Origin: Allobogoriella deserti
Lineage (GTDB): Bacteria > Actinomycetota > Actinomycetes > Actinomycetales > Actinomycetaceae
DNA length: 64,000 nucleotides
Direction of reading: 5' to 3'
Assembly: GCF_042680605.1 (NCBI RefSeq)
Contig: NZ_JBHUEE010000002.1
Location: 434,001 to 498,000 of the forward strand
The notes under the pieces were generated by a model that made no database searches, was not told where the DNA came from, and saw only the letters and a list, made by a program, of their open reading frames with translations. Each line of letters starts with the position of its first letter. Position 1 is the first letter of the stretch. Made by a program: the position numbers and the translations under genes. Positions 32,991 to 41,621 of the stretch are shown here, one piece after another.

Positions 32991-35036
32991 ATGGTCGCGA
33001 GCGGATCCGCCCAGGCCGAGCGGACGGGTTCACGGTCCGGCCGCACCGGCTTCCGGTCCGACGTGCAGGGTCTGCGTGCCGTCGCGGTGCTGCTGGTCCT
33101 GGTCTACCACGCGGGGATCTCCGCCGTCGGTGGCGGCTACGTGGGCGTCGACGTCTTCTTCGTCATCTCCGGCTTCCTCATCACCTCCCACATCGTGCGC
33201 GAGGTGGGCAAGCACGGTCGGCTGGACCTGGTGGCGTTCTACTCGCGGCGCGTACGCCGCATCCTCCCGGCGGCGTTGGTGGTGCTGGCGGCCTCGACCG
33301 CCGTCGCCTATCTCGTCGTTCCGCCGGTGGACCGGGACCGGCTGCTGCAGGATGCGACGGCGACGGCGCTCTACGTGCCGAACATGCTCTTCGGTGCCCA
33401 GGACACCGACTACCTCGCCTCGGACGAGCCCTCGATCTTCCAGCACTACTGGTCGCTCGGGGTCGAGGAACAGTTCTACCTGTTCTGGCCGATCCTGCTG
33501 GCCACCGTCCTGATCGCCCTCGGACGCCGCCGGTGGGCCGTGGTGGGCGCGGTGGGCGCCCTGGCGGCGGCGTCGTTCGTCACCTGCCTGGTGGTGATGT
33601 CCTACTCCGAGTCGTGGGCCTTCTTCCTACTGCCCACCCGGGCGTGGGAGTTCGCCGTGGGCGGCCTGGTCGCGATCCTGCTCGCGCGCGGCGTTCGCCT
33701 GCCCGACCGGCTCGCCGCACCGCTGGCCTGGTTCGGCCTGATCGGCGTGGTGGCGGCCGGGTTCGTCCTCTCCGACTCCACGACGTTCCCCGGTGTGGCC
33801 ACGTTGCTGCCGGTGCTCGGCACCGCCGCGGTCATCGCCGGCGGCGAGGCGCCGCGCTCGCCGGCCTGGCTCCTGGAGCGGGCACCGATGCAGTTCATCG
33901 GCGCGATCTCCTACTCGCTCTACCTCGTGCACTGGCCGCTGGTGCTCATCCCGCAGGCGGCCTCCGAGGCGCCCCTGCCCCCGGTGGCCGCGCCGGCGCT
34001 CAGTGTGCTCGCCGTCCCCGTCGCGTACCTGTGCTATCGGTTCGTCGAGGAACCCTTCCGACGGCGTCCCGCCCGGGCCCGGCCCGGTCACCGCCGGACC
34101 GTGGCGGTCGGGGTGGCCGCTTCGGTGCTGTTCGGCCTGACGTCGGCGACCTCGGCGGCAGCCGTCTCCCGGATGCCGATCGACGCCGGTGAGGACGCTC
34201 CGGCGTACCAGGCGCAGCCGGAGCCGGCCGGGACCCCGTTCGTCCCGGCGAACCTCGTTCCGGACCTGCGCAGCGCCCGGGACGACAACCCCGAGATCTA
34301 CGACAACGGGTGCGTGCGGCACGAGGGTGACGTGGACGGCGCGGGGTGCCAGGAGGGCGAGGACGGCGCACCGACGGTCACGCTGTTCGGCGACTCGCAC
34401 GCCGCCAACTGGCACCCGGCGCTGCAGCAGCTCGCCCGGGACGGGACGATCCGGCTCGACGTCAGCGCCAAGGGGGCGTGCAGCTCGGTGGCGCCGCCGG
34501 ACGAGGACCAGCAGACGCGGCCGTGCGAGCAGTGGCGGCAGAACGTCGTCGACCGGCTGGCCGAGGACCCGCCGGATGTCATCGTCCTGGCGAACTTCGC
34601 CTCCTTCCACAGCGAGGAGGCCGGCGCCGAGGACCGCCGTCAGTGGTGGCGCGACGGGCTCGAGCACGCCCTCGAGGTGCTACCGCAGGAGAGCCGGATC
34701 GTGGTGATGGCGGACAACCCGCACCTGCCGGCCGTGCCCGCGTCCTGCCTCTCCCGTCACGTGGAGGAGGCCGAGCGGTGCGCCGTGACGCGCGAGGACG
34801 GCCTGGACCGGCAGACCCGGGCGGCGGAGCGCACCTTCGCCGCCGCACACGAGCGGGTGGACCGGATCGACGTCACCCCGTATCTGTGCAACGAGGAGTT
34901 GTGCCCGGTGGTCCTCGACGACCGACTGGCCTACCGCGACACACACCACCTGACCCGCACCTTCAGCGAGTCGCTCGAGCCGGTGATCCGGGACAAGTTC
35001 GAGCGGATCGTCGGGAACTTGGAGCCGCCGACGTAG
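32991..35036 (+). CDS. Acyltransferase family 3 (OafA-type) with SGNH domain, copy 2
   Basis: 681-residue tandem paralogue of the preceding gene, similar from the first residues (MVASGSAQ against MAASGSAQ) to the end. It has the same DVFFVISGFLITSHI and SLGVEEQFYLFWPI membrane motifs, then GDSHAANW near 466 and DTHHLT near 649 in the SGNH domain. The serine-histidine catalytic set is intact. Divergence is strongest in the linker at about 390-450 and around 495-560, where acceptor choice may differ. Its own promoter box precedes it. The pair may modify two different sites or acceptors on surface polymers. Confidence 0.92.
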   Translation: MVASGSAQAERTGSRSGRTGFRSDVQGLRAVAVLLVLVYHAGISAVGGGYVGVDVFFVISGFLITSHIVREVGKHGRLDLVAFYSRRVRRILPAALVVLAASTAVAYLVVPPVDRDRLLQDATATALYVPNMLFGAQDTDYLASDEPSIFQHYWSLGVEEQFYLFWPILLATVLIALGRRRWAVVGAVGALAAASFVTCLVVMSYSESWAFFLLPTRAWEFAVGGLVAILLARGVRLPDRLAAPLAWFGLIGVVAAGFVLSDSTTFPGVATLLPVLGTAAVIAGGEAPRSPAWLLERAPMQFIGAISYSLYLVHWPLVLIPQAASEAPLPPVAAPALSVLAVPVAYLCYRFVEEPFRRRPARARPGHRRTVAVGVAASVLFGLTSATSAAAVSRMPIDAGEDAPAYQAQPEPAGTPFVPANLVPDLRSARDDNPEIYDNGCVRHEGDVDGAGCQEGEDGAPTVTLFGDSHAANWHPALQQLARDGTIRLDVSAKGACSSVAPPDEDQQTRPCEQWRQNVVDRLAEDPPDVIVLANFASFHSEEAGAEDRRQWWRDGLEHALEVLPQESRIVVMADNPHLPAVPASCLSRHVEEAERCAVTREDGLDRQTRAAERTFAAAHERVDRIDVTPYLCNEELCPVVLDDRLAYRDTHHLTRTFSESLEPVIRDKFERIVGNLEPPT

Positions 35037-35050
35037 CTGTTAGCCCGACT

Positions 35051-35066
35051 GTAGACCTACGTCTAC
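35051..35066 (+). promoter_or_regulatory. Palindrome upstream of the Phd/PIN pair
   Basis: GTAGAC-CTAC-GTCTAC, 21 bp before the antitoxin start. Phd-type antitoxins repress their own promoter through such sites. It resembles the VapB operator at 39194 in its CTAC/GTAG core. Confidence 0.55.
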
Positions 35067-35086
35067 GCGAGGAGTAGCCTGAAGGC

Positions 35087-35350
35087 ATGAAAACCGTGGG
35101 AACGCGGGACCTCAAACAGAACCCGCAGCGTGTGATCCGGCGCGTACTCGAATCCGGCGACTCGCTCGAGATCACCAGCTACGGCAAGCCGTCCGGCGTC
35201 CGGCTCGTGCCGGATCGCGCCGCGCCGTCGTCATGGGTCTCCGGTGCCGACCTGGCCGACCTCGCACCCATCCAGCCAGAGGACGCCGCCGCGTGGCGCG
35301 CGGATATCGACGTGACCGAGGATGACGGTCCGGGCGACCCGTGGCAGTAA
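35087..35350 (+). CDS. Phd/YefM-type antitoxin
   Basis: 87-residue antitoxin. The N-terminal MKTVGTRDLKQNPQRVIRRVLESGDSLEITSYGKPSGVRLVP is the DNA-binding Phd/YefM fold; the acidic C-terminus (IDVTEDDGPGDPWQ) should wrap the toxin. It is followed at once by a PIN-domain toxin. GAAGG lies one base before the ATG and GAGGAG thirteen bases before it. A palindrome upstream fits autorepression by the toxin-antitoxin complex. Confidence 0.88.
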   Translation: MKTVGTRDLKQNPQRVIRRVLESGDSLEITSYGKPSGVRLVPDRAAPSSWVSGADLADLAPIQPEDAAAWRADIDVTEDDGPGDPWQ

Positions 35351-35352
35351 GC

Positions 35353-35739
35353 ATGATCCTGCTGGACACGAACGTCCTGATCGACCTCGACCGGTACATG
35401 TTCGACGCGTCCGAGATGTACGGGGCCAGTGTCCTATCCCGGGCAGAACTCGAGTTCGGTGTGCAGGTGGCAGCCACAGCACACGAAACGGCGGTCAGGA
35501 CTCGCCGACTCAACGAACTCGATTCCAGGTTCGCGTGGCTGGAGTTCGATCTTGCGGCGACCCGGTCCTACGGCTTGGTCGCCGCCAACGCGCGCGCGCA
35601 AGGTGCGCGGATCCGGAGCAAAGACGCACTCATCACCGCGCAGGCGCACCGTTACGGCGCCGCCGTGATGACGAGCAACATCGCCGACTTCAGGCCGTTC
35701 GACCACATGGTCGAGATTGTGCAGCCGCGAACGCGGTAG
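35353..35739 (+). CDS. PIN-domain toxin (VapC-like ribonuclease)
   Basis: 128-residue PIN-domain protein. Acidic metal-binding residues are in MILLDTNVLIDL, SVLSRAELEFG and IRSKDALITAQA, and a TSNIADFRPF block ends the fold. VapC toxins cleave specific RNAs (tRNA or rRNA) and are held inactive by the antitoxin. I choose ATG 35353, two bases after the antitoxin stop, because the PIN fold begins there; GTG 35341, overlapping the antitoxin by 10 nt, is the alternative. Confidence 0.88.
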   Translation: MILLDTNVLIDLDRYMFDASEMYGASVLSRAELEFGVQVAATAHETAVRTRRLNELDSRFAWLEFDLAATRSYGLVAANARAQGARIRSKDALITAQAHRYGAAVMTSNIADFRPFDHMVEIVQPRTR

Positions 35740-35875
35740 CCGCATCCCCGCGCTCGCGCTCGCGCTCAACATCACAGCTCCTCGCTCGGGGCGCCCCTCG
35801 ACGTTCTCCTCCGCCTGCGCCCGCTCCTCCGCCGGCTCGAGGTTGCGAGGGCACTGAAAACCCGAACATGAGCGT

Positions 35876-36171
35876 CTACGGCTTGTTCGCCCGCACCATG
35901 CCGAACACGAGCACCGGGCCAGCCGAGGTTCGGTTGCGTCCAATGGCGGAGACCACGAAACGCCAGCCCTTCTCCTCCCGGTGCGGGCGGCCGATTCATC
36001 AGCCCGCCGATCCCGGACGCCTCGGCGGCGTGGGAGTCGGCCTCAATGACCACCTCCCACGAGTGCCCGGTGCGCTCGTCGAGCCATTCCGCCAGGCGCG
36101 GGGAAGTCACCGATGATCGGCAAGTCGGGATCGGTGAGGATTCCTATGGTGTTCCCCGCTGCTTCGGTCAT
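35876..36171 (-). pseudogene. Frameshifted remnant of an actinobacterial membrane-protein gene
   Basis: Three reading frames together resemble the N-terminus of a conserved actinobacterial protein. Frame 1 from ATG 36171 gives TIGILTDPDLP. A shift near 36110 leads to SPRLAEWLDERTGHSWEVVIEAD. A second shift near 36000 leads to REEKGWRFVVSAIGR and LVFGMVRANKP before a TAG at 35876. Intact relatives, as I recall them, continue after MVRANRP into membrane segments; these are missing here. At least two frameshifts plus loss of the C-terminus make it a decayed gene. The flanks 35740-35875 and 36172-36406 show no other coding sequence. Confidence 0.5.
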
Positions 36172-36229
36172 CGCCGGGGACGCTACGCCCGATCTCGCCA
36201 GTGCGCGCGCGGAGAGAACCTCGCGCGGA

Positions 36230-36248
36230 CGCGGCCCGTGGGGCCGCG
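36230..36248. terminator. GC-rich hairpin upstream of the ABC exporter
   Basis: CGCGGCCC-GTG-GGGCCGCG, perfect 8-bp stem with 3-base loop in the gap 36172-36406. It could terminate read-through towards the exporter or from it; no T-run on either side. Confidence 0.4.
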
Positions 36249-36406
36249 CCTGATCCGGCGTCGCGTCCACCCGCCGGTGGAAGCCGCCTCACCCCGTGGT
36301 CGTACCCGGCCGGGCTCCCCGGCGCCGTCGGGACGACGGCGACCACCGCCCGGACCATCCTGCGGCCCGACGACGTCACGGCCCTGCGCGGACGAGGCTT
36401 GCTGCC

Positions 36407-37162
36407 ATGGACGCAACGACCACCCGCGGCGCGACGCCGCCGCAGCAGATCGCCGACCCGGCCGGCACGGTGCTCGCCGGCCACGGCCTGACCAAGACGT
36501 ACGGCCCCACTGTCGCGCTCGCCGGGGTGGACCTGGCCGTCCGGCGCGGGGAGTCGGTGGCCGTCATGGGCACCTCCGGTTCCGGCAAGACCACCCTGCT
36601 GCACTGTCTCGCCGGGATCCTCACGCCGGACTCCGGATCGGTCGCCCTCTACGACGACGGCGGCGCGGTCGCCGTGCACGCCCGGTCCGCCGGCGGCCGG
36701 GCGGAACTGCGGCGGAGCCGGTACGGCTTCGTCTTCCAGCAGGGACTGCTGCTGCCCGAACTGACGGCGGCGGAGAACGTCGCGTTACCGCTGATGCTCG
36801 GCGGCGTCGACCGCCGCGAGGCGCAGGCCCAGGCCGTCCGCTGGCTGGAGTGGCTGGGACTGGCCGGGATGACCGACCGCCGCCCGAGCCAGCTCTCCGG
36901 TGGTCAGCAGCAGCGGGTGGCCGTGGCACGGGCCCAGGTGGTCGGTCCCCCGGTGGTCTTCGCGGACGAGCCGACCGGCGCCTTGGACAGCGCGACATCG
37001 GAGGAGACGATGTCCGCGCTGCTCGCGGCGACCACCGGCCGCGGCGGCACGCTCGTGCTCGTCACCCACGACGAGTCGGTGGCAGCCCGGTGTCACCGGG
37101 TGGTCCGGCTGCACGACGGACAGATCGTCCATGACGCCACCACCGGCGAGGTGGCCCGGTGA
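36407..37162 (+). CDS. ABC transporter ATP-binding protein (LolD/MacB type)
   Basis: 251-residue ATPase with Walker A GTSGSGKT (residues 57-64), Q-loop in YGFVFQQGLLLPEL, signature LSGGQQQRVAVARA, Walker B VVFADEPTGALD and H-loop LVTHDE. The LPELTAAENVALPLML segment is typical of the LolD/MacB group that works with FtsX-like permeases. I choose ATG 36407; the ribosome site is weak. Its stop overlaps the permease start by 4 nt (GTGA). Likely role: export of, or resistance to, a peptide or lipid-like compound, or envelope stress response; no more specific sign is present. Confidence 0.9.
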   Translation: MDATTTRGATPPQQIADPAGTVLAGHGLTKTYGPTVALAGVDLAVRRGESVAVMGTSGSGKTTLLHCLAGILTPDSGSVALYDDGGAVAVHARSAGGRAELRRSRYGFVFQQGLLLPELTAAENVALPLMLGGVDRREAQAQAVRWLEWLGLAGMTDRRPSQLSGGQQQRVAVARAQVVGPPVVFADEPTGALDSATSEETMSALLAATTGRGGTLVLVTHDESVAARCHRVVRLHDGQIVHDATTGEVAR

Positions 37163-38505
37163 CCGCCCGGCTGGCCCTGCTCCTGCTGCGCCGCGAGGCC
37201 CGCGAGGACCGTGCGGTGCTGGTGCTGCCGGTCGCCGCTTTCGCCGTCGTGACCGCGCTGGCCCTGACCGTCTTCGGCGGCGCCGCGTTCTTCTTCTCCA
37301 TCGAGGGTGAGATCGGTCTGCTCTACCAGGGGCTGGCGATCCTCGCGGTGACGCTGCTGGTCATCCCGCTGCTGACGCTGTGCGGGGCAGCGGCACGGCT
37401 CTCGGCGCGCCGGCGCGACCGCCGGCTCTCCACGCTGTCGCTGCTGGGCGCCTCCGGCCGCACGGTGACGGTGATGACGCTGATCGAAGCGACCTTGCTG
37501 GCGCTGGCCGGCACGCTGCTCGGCGTCCTCGGGCATCTGGCCCTGACGCCGGTGGTCGGGCTGGTGCCGTTCCACGGTGGCCCGATCGGCGCCGGGAACG
37601 TGGTGCTCGGCGTGCCCGGGATGCTCGCCTGCGTGGCCGGGTTCGTGGTGCTCGCCGCCGTCAGTGCGCTCGTCGGGCTCCGGCGGGTGGTGGTCTCCCC
37701 GCTCGGGGTGCGCACGCGTCAGCAGGCGGGGAGCACGTCGTGGTTGCGTGCGGTCGGGTTCGTCCTCGCCGTGTGCGCGGGCCTGGTCATGGGGCAGACC
37801 ATGCGGGCGGACCAGGGCACGCTGGTGCTGGCCGCCGGCGTGGTCATCACCTTCGGGCTCACCATGGCGGTGCTCAACCTGGTCGGGCCGCTGGTGCTGC
37901 GGATCCAGGGCCGGATTCAGCTCTCCCGGGCCAGTGGGCCCCGTTCGGCCGAGCGGGTACTGGCGGCGCGGACCGTGCTCGACGCCCCGAAGAGGACGTG
38001 GCGGCAGGTGGGTGGGGTGGCGATGACCTCCTTCGCCGCCGTCTTCGCCGGCGTGGGCCTGTCCTTCACCGAGTTGGCCGGTGGGACCGCGATGAGCGCC
38101 GAGGACCGGATGCTGTTCGAGGACATCCGGACCGGCGTGATCCTGACGCTGGTGATCTCCTTCGTCACGGTCGCCGCCTCCGTGGCCGTCAACCAGGCCG
38201 CCGACGTGCTCGACCGCCGCGACCTGTTCGCCGCGCTGGATCGCATGGGCATGCCGCTCGGCCGGGTCGACGGCGCCCGCACCCGCGCCGTCATGGGGCC
38301 GCTGGTCACCGTGGCGCTCTGGTCGGCCGGCTCCGCCGCGATCCTCATCCTCCCGATGACCGCCGTCGGGACGCTGACCAGCCCGACGACCGTCCTGACC
38401 GTGGCGGCAGGTCTCGCCGGCGGGATCCTCCTGGTGCGCCTGGCCATGCTGGCCACCCGGCCGGTGCTGGCGAAGGTGATGGCCGGTCCCGTCCCGGCGT
38501 CGTAG
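37159..38505 (+). CDS. FtsX-like ABC transporter permease
   Basis: 448-residue membrane protein with about ten hydrophobic segments and two FtsX-like halves. The first half contains LSTLSLLGASGRTVTVMTLIEA and the second RRDLFAALDRMGMPLGRVDGARTRAVMGP, the two cytoplasmic coupling regions that contact the ATPase. A GTG start overlaps the ATPase stop (GTGA). It converges with vapC, leaving one base between stops. It forms an exporter or mechanotransmission pair with the preceding gene. Confidence 0.9.
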   Translation: MTARLALLLLRREAREDRAVLVLPVAAFAVVTALALTVFGGAAFFFSIEGEIGLLYQGLAILAVTLLVIPLLTLCGAAARLSARRRDRRLSTLSLLGASGRTVTVMTLIEATLLALAGTLLGVLGHLALTPVVGLVPFHGGPIGAGNVVLGVPGMLACVAGFVVLAAVSALVGLRRVVVSPLGVRTRQQAGSTSWLRAVGFVLAVCAGLVMGQTMRADQGTLVLAAGVVITFGLTMAVLNLVGPLVLRIQGRIQLSRASGPRSAERVLAARTVLDAPKRTWRQVGGVAMTSFAAVFAGVGLSFTELAGGTAMSAEDRMLFEDIRTGVILTLVISFVTVAASVAVNQAADVLDRRDLFAALDRMGMPLGRVDGARTRAVMGPLVTVALWSAGSAAILILPMTAVGTLTSPTTVLTVAAGLAGGILLVRLAMLATRPVLAKVMAGPVPAS

Positions 38506-38506
38506 G

Positions 38507-38905
38507 TCAGGCGCCGGGCTCGGCCGGCAGGACGTCGGTCTGCCGGAAGTCGTCTCCCTTGAACAACAACGGCTCACCAGAGGTCACCGACAGGGCGTAC
38601 GCGAAGCAGTCACCGAAGTTCAGGCGCGCTCCGGCCCCGGAACCGCGACCGAACCGGCGAAACGCCAAGCGGGCGAACGACGCCTGTTCCGCTGTCACGG
38701 GTACGACGTCGATCTCGGCTGTCGCGACGATTCGATCCAGATTGTCGCCGGCCGCCGGATCGCCACTGCCATCGGCGACCATCGCAGCTTCGAGCCAGTT
38801 CGCGGCCGAGATCTTGGCCGATTCGGACACGACGCGCTCGGTGAACCTCTCCGCCTCGGGCTCACCCTTGAGGATGGCCACCAGCGCCGACGCGTCGACG
38901 ATCAT
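38507..38905 (-). CDS. vapC: VapC-type PIN-domain toxin
   Basis: 132-residue PIN-domain ribonuclease toxin. Asp4 is in MIVDASALVAIL, a glutamate in SAANWLEAAMV, and an aspartate in ARLNFGDCFAYALS, the FGDCFAYAL block being typical of VapC; LLFKGDDF follows. It differs from the PIN toxin at 35353. ATG 38905 overlaps the antitoxin stop by 4 nt (ATGA), the usual VapBC order. Confidence 0.92.
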   Translation of the reverse strand: MIVDASALVAILKGEPEAERFTERVVSESAKISAANWLEAAMVADGSGDPAAGDNLDRIVATAEIDVVPVTAEQASFARLAFRRFGRGSGAGARLNFGDCFAYALSVTSGEPLLFKGDDFRQTDVLPAEPGA

Positions 38906-39168
38906 GCCGGCAGTCCGGTCTCGGCGTCATAGAGGTCCTCGTCACTCGCGAGCACGTCATGGCTGCCGGCCCTCGGGTTCCACGAACGACTGATGTCGAG
39001 GATCTCGGCGATCCGCCGGTCCCGCTCGGCGCGCGCCAGATCGACACCGTGCTCGGCGAGGAGTCGTTCCAGCGCCGTCTCGATCGCGCTCGTCTGGGAC
39101 GTGCCGGTCACGCGGGCAGCCTCCCGCGCCAGTGCATGCACGCGCTCGTTCTTGATGTTCAGCGACAT
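38902..39168 (-). CDS. vapB: VapB-type antitoxin
   Basis: 88-residue antitoxin of the VapB/PSK type, starting MSLNIKNERVHALAREAARVTG, a ribbon-helix-helix-like DNA-binding segment, then AIETALERLLAEHG, and an acidic tail (DEDLYDAETGLPA) that should bind VapC. I choose ATG 39168, where family similarity begins. The palindrome 26-39 bases upstream is the likely autoregulatory operator. Confidence 0.9.
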   Translation of the reverse strand: MSLNIKNERVHALAREAARVTGTSQTSAIETALERLLAEHGVDLARAERDRRIAEILDISRSWNPRAGSHDVLASDEDLYDAETGLPA

Positions 39169-39193
39169 GTCTACCATTCTACCTCTGACGCTA

Positions 39194-39207
39194 TCTACCC
39201 TGGTAGA
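39194..39207 (-). promoter_or_regulatory. VapBC operator palindrome
   Basis: TCTACC-CT-GGTAGA, perfect 6-bp arms. A further TCTACC lies at 39170, and TGTCTACC (39168-39175) is the complement of GGTAGACA (39202-39209), so two operator-like sites cover the promoter. Confidence 0.65.
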
Positions 39208-39238
39208 CACCGGTTTCCGATCCTGCCGCGAGTGGCGC

Positions 39239-40159
39239 TCAGTTCTCGCGGGGCACGAGACCGAGTCGCGCGCGCCGCGTCCGGGCATACTCCCGGGCGA
39301 ACTCGGCGCCGTCGAAATCCCCGTCGGAGATCCGCGAGTCACCGCGAAGGTCCACCCAGTCACCGCCGTGCCTGGCCGACGCGCGCGCGGCCAGACACGA
39401 GAGTTCTGGCTCGATGAGCTCGGCGAAGCTGAGGCCGATCTCCTCCCCGCCGAGGTACGCGCATGTCACGTCGAGGAACGGCTCGTACAAACTGTGTCCG
39501 GTGGCGTCGAGATGTTCCACACCCGCCGGTGACACGAGCGTGAGGAAGAAGCCGTACCCCTCGCCGGGAGGCTGGACGTCGACGATCGCCGACCGCCCGT
39601 CCGACCAGCGCAGCTGGCTGCGCCGGCCGTCGTCGTCGAGCGCGCGGGCCGAGGTGATGCCCGGCCCGAAGGCGCCGTGAATCAGCGAGTAGGCGTGAAT
39701 CCCGTAGTCGAGCGGATGGCCGAACGTCACCGCGTAACCGGCGTTCGCCTCGACGGACCGCGCCTGCTGCGCGACCGCGGTCCAGCGCAGGGCCGACCCG
39801 CCCGTGATCCGTGCTCCCTGGTCGACCCAGGACTCGAGCTGGGCCAGATCGGCGGCACGGCCCGCGAACGGCTTGCAGACGTGCACCGGAAGACCGGCTG
39901 CGACGAACGGACGGATCCGTTCGACGTGATGGTCCCAGTTCACCGAGTGGACGAACGCGGCATCGATGTCGCCGACCATCTCGGAAGGGTCGGTGACGAC
40001 GGTGCCGATGCCGTGTTCCGCTGCATATGACTCGGTGTACGCCTGGTCGACCACCGTCTCGCCTCCCAGGACGGCGACGACGGCGTGCCCCCGGGCAGCC
40101 AGCAACGGATGGAAGGTCTCGGGATGGGAGGTGTCCAGGTCGACGACGCCGATGCGCAT
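39239..40159 (-). CDS. Gfo/Idh/MocA-family oxidoreductase
   Basis: 306-residue NAD(P)-dependent dehydrogenase-like protein. The N-terminus MRIGVVDLDTSHPETFHPLL is an unusual Rossmann start without GxGxxG, seen in a subgroup of the family. The catalytic lysine is in HVCKPFAG (CKP in place of the common EKP), with GGSALRW and HPLDYGIHAYSLIHG in the C-terminal domain. It probably oxidises or isomerises a sugar or cyclitol. I choose ATG 40159 with AGGA eight bases upstream; the frame extends to 40195 without similarity. It is divergent from the regulator at 40278 and may be controlled by it. Confidence 0.82.
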   Translation of the reverse strand: MRIGVVDLDTSHPETFHPLLAARGHAVVAVLGGETVVDQAYTESYAAEHGIGTVVTDPSEMVGDIDAAFVHSVNWDHHVERIRPFVAAGLPVHVCKPFAGRAADLAQLESWVDQGARITGGSALRWTAVAQQARSVEANAGYAVTFGHPLDYGIHAYSLIHGAFGPGITSARALDDDGRRSQLRWSDGRSAIVDVQPPGEGYGFFLTLVSPAGVEHLDATGHSLYEPFLDVTCAYLGGEEIGLSFAELIEPELSCLAARASARHGGDWVDLRGDSRISDGDFDGAEFAREYARTRRARLGLVPREN

Positions 40160-40277
40160 GCCGGCGATCCTAAGAGGCCCTGCCCTGATCGCCAATTATG
40201 ATGTGTCCGAAATAGCGGTCAGTAATCTGCCCTGACGGCTCCGCCCGGCCGCCACGTCGTGAGCAATGCGAGGTCCC

Positions 40278-41606
40278 ATGCCGACACACCGAGGCCCAGC
40301 CACCGAGGTCGTCGCCATCGGCGTCATCGGCGCCGAACCGTTCGTCCACCGACTGGCGGCCGTCGCGCGCGAAGACTCGACCACCGCCCACCGGCTCGTC
40401 ACCGCGGCGTACGAGCGCGAGAAGCACGCACGCGAGGCTGCGATGCGGATCGCGGACGACGTCGACGTGCTCCTCTTCGCGGGCCCGCTGCCCTACGACG
40501 TCGCGATGTCGCACGGCGCCCTTCCGGTCCCGGCCACCTATGTCCCCACCGGCGGTGTCGCCCTACCCACCGCCCTGCTTCGCGGCGTCCTGGGTGGGGC
40601 CGTCGACCCGGCCCGCGTGAGCATCGACTCCGTCCTCGAGCGCGACGTCCGGGAGACGTACGTCGACCTCGATCTGCCCTCCGACGAGGTCCATGTCATG
40701 GAGTACCACGACAACGTCTCCCCCGAGCAGTTCTTCGACTTCCACCAGGACCTGTTCGCCGCCGGGCGGACGAGTGGGGCGATCACCACGGTGCCGTCGG
40801 TGGCACAGCGGCTCGAGGACGCGGGCACTCCGCACCTCGCCATGGCCCCCGCCGCACTGACACTGCGCAACGCGCTGCGAACCGCGCGTCTGCTCGGCAG
40901 CGGGGCACGGCTGGAGGACTCCCGGATCGCGATCGTGGTGGTCCGGCTCCCCTCGAGCTTCCTTCCCCAGCGCACCAGCGCCAGCAACTACTGGTACCAG
41001 GAGCTGCGCCTGTCCCTGCACCGGGCGCTCCTGCCCGACGCCCGGCGCATGGACGCCGCCGTCCTCGAGCGTGACGAACACAGCTACCTCGTGGTCACCA
41101 CCCTGGGGTCCCTGCGCTCGGCGACGTCCAACTTCGCCCGCGCCCCCTTCCTGGGTTCCATCGCCGAGGTGCTCACGGTCGAGGCCGAGGTCGGTATCGG
41201 ACTCGGGCGCACCACCCTCGAGGCGGAGGAGAATGCCGAGCAGGCCGTGACGCAGGCCGGGGACTCGGGTGGCGGACTGGCCTACCTGGTCGGCCCGCAG
41301 GGCAATCCGGTCCCCCTGCCGGCCACCCAGGAGGCACCGACACCGGCTCAGGAGCCGGCCGAGGATCCGCACCGTGAGACGCTGCGGCAGATCGTCGGCG
41401 CACTCGACGACCAGGACGACGCCAGCCGGATCGTCGACGCCGAGCGCATCTCCCGCATCCAGGGCGTCACCCTGCGAACGGCGCGGCGCACGCTGCGCAC
41501 CCTGGTCGACGCCGGCCTGGCATGGCCGATGCCACCGGCCCGGGCACAGAAGGTCGGACGACCGCCGATCCGGTACCAGCTGCTGGACGAGCGACTCGGC
41601 ACCTGA
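40278..41606 (+). CDS. Transcriptional regulator with GGDEF-like and winged-helix parts
   Basis: 442-residue protein, probably a regulator. Residues 1-200 resemble a sensor (VIGAEPFVHRLAAVAR, ADDVDVLLFAGPLPYDVAM). The middle has a degenerate GGDEF-like block (VEAEVGIGLGRTTLEAEENAEQAV, then YLVGPQGNPVPLP) as in CdaR-type regulators. The last 80 residues read as a winged helix-turn-helix (RISRIQGVTLRTARRTLRTLVDAGLA). No GGDEF active motif, so cyclase activity is unlikely. ATG 40278 has GCGAGG close upstream; ATG 40266 is possible. It lies at the head of the second carbohydrate region, divergent from a Gfo/Idh gene and 71 bp before the deacetylase-like gene, and probably controls these. Confidence 0.65.
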   Translation: MPTHRGPATEVVAIGVIGAEPFVHRLAAVAREDSTTAHRLVTAAYEREKHAREAAMRIADDVDVLLFAGPLPYDVAMSHGALPVPATYVPTGGVALPTALLRGVLGGAVDPARVSIDSVLERDVRETYVDLDLPSDEVHVMEYHDNVSPEQFFDFHQDLFAAGRTSGAITTVPSVAQRLEDAGTPHLAMAPAALTLRNALRTARLLGSGARLEDSRIAIVVVRLPSSFLPQRTSASNYWYQELRLSLHRALLPDARRMDAAVLERDEHSYLVVTTLGSLRSATSNFARAPFLGSIAEVLTVEAEVGIGLGRTTLEAEENAEQAVTQAGDSGGGLAYLVGPQGNPVPLPATQEAPTPAQEPAEDPHRETLRQIVGALDDQDDASRIVDAERISRIQGVTLRTARRTLRTLVDAGLAWPMPPARAQKVGRPPIRYQLLDERLGT

Positions 41607-41621
41607 ACGAATTTCGGATGC

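Noticed and set aside
35740..36406. Mobile-element scar or insertion sequence in the 670-bp gap
   Set aside because: No transposase fragment, terminal inverted repeats or target duplication seen; the gap holds a decayed chromosomal gene and a hairpin.
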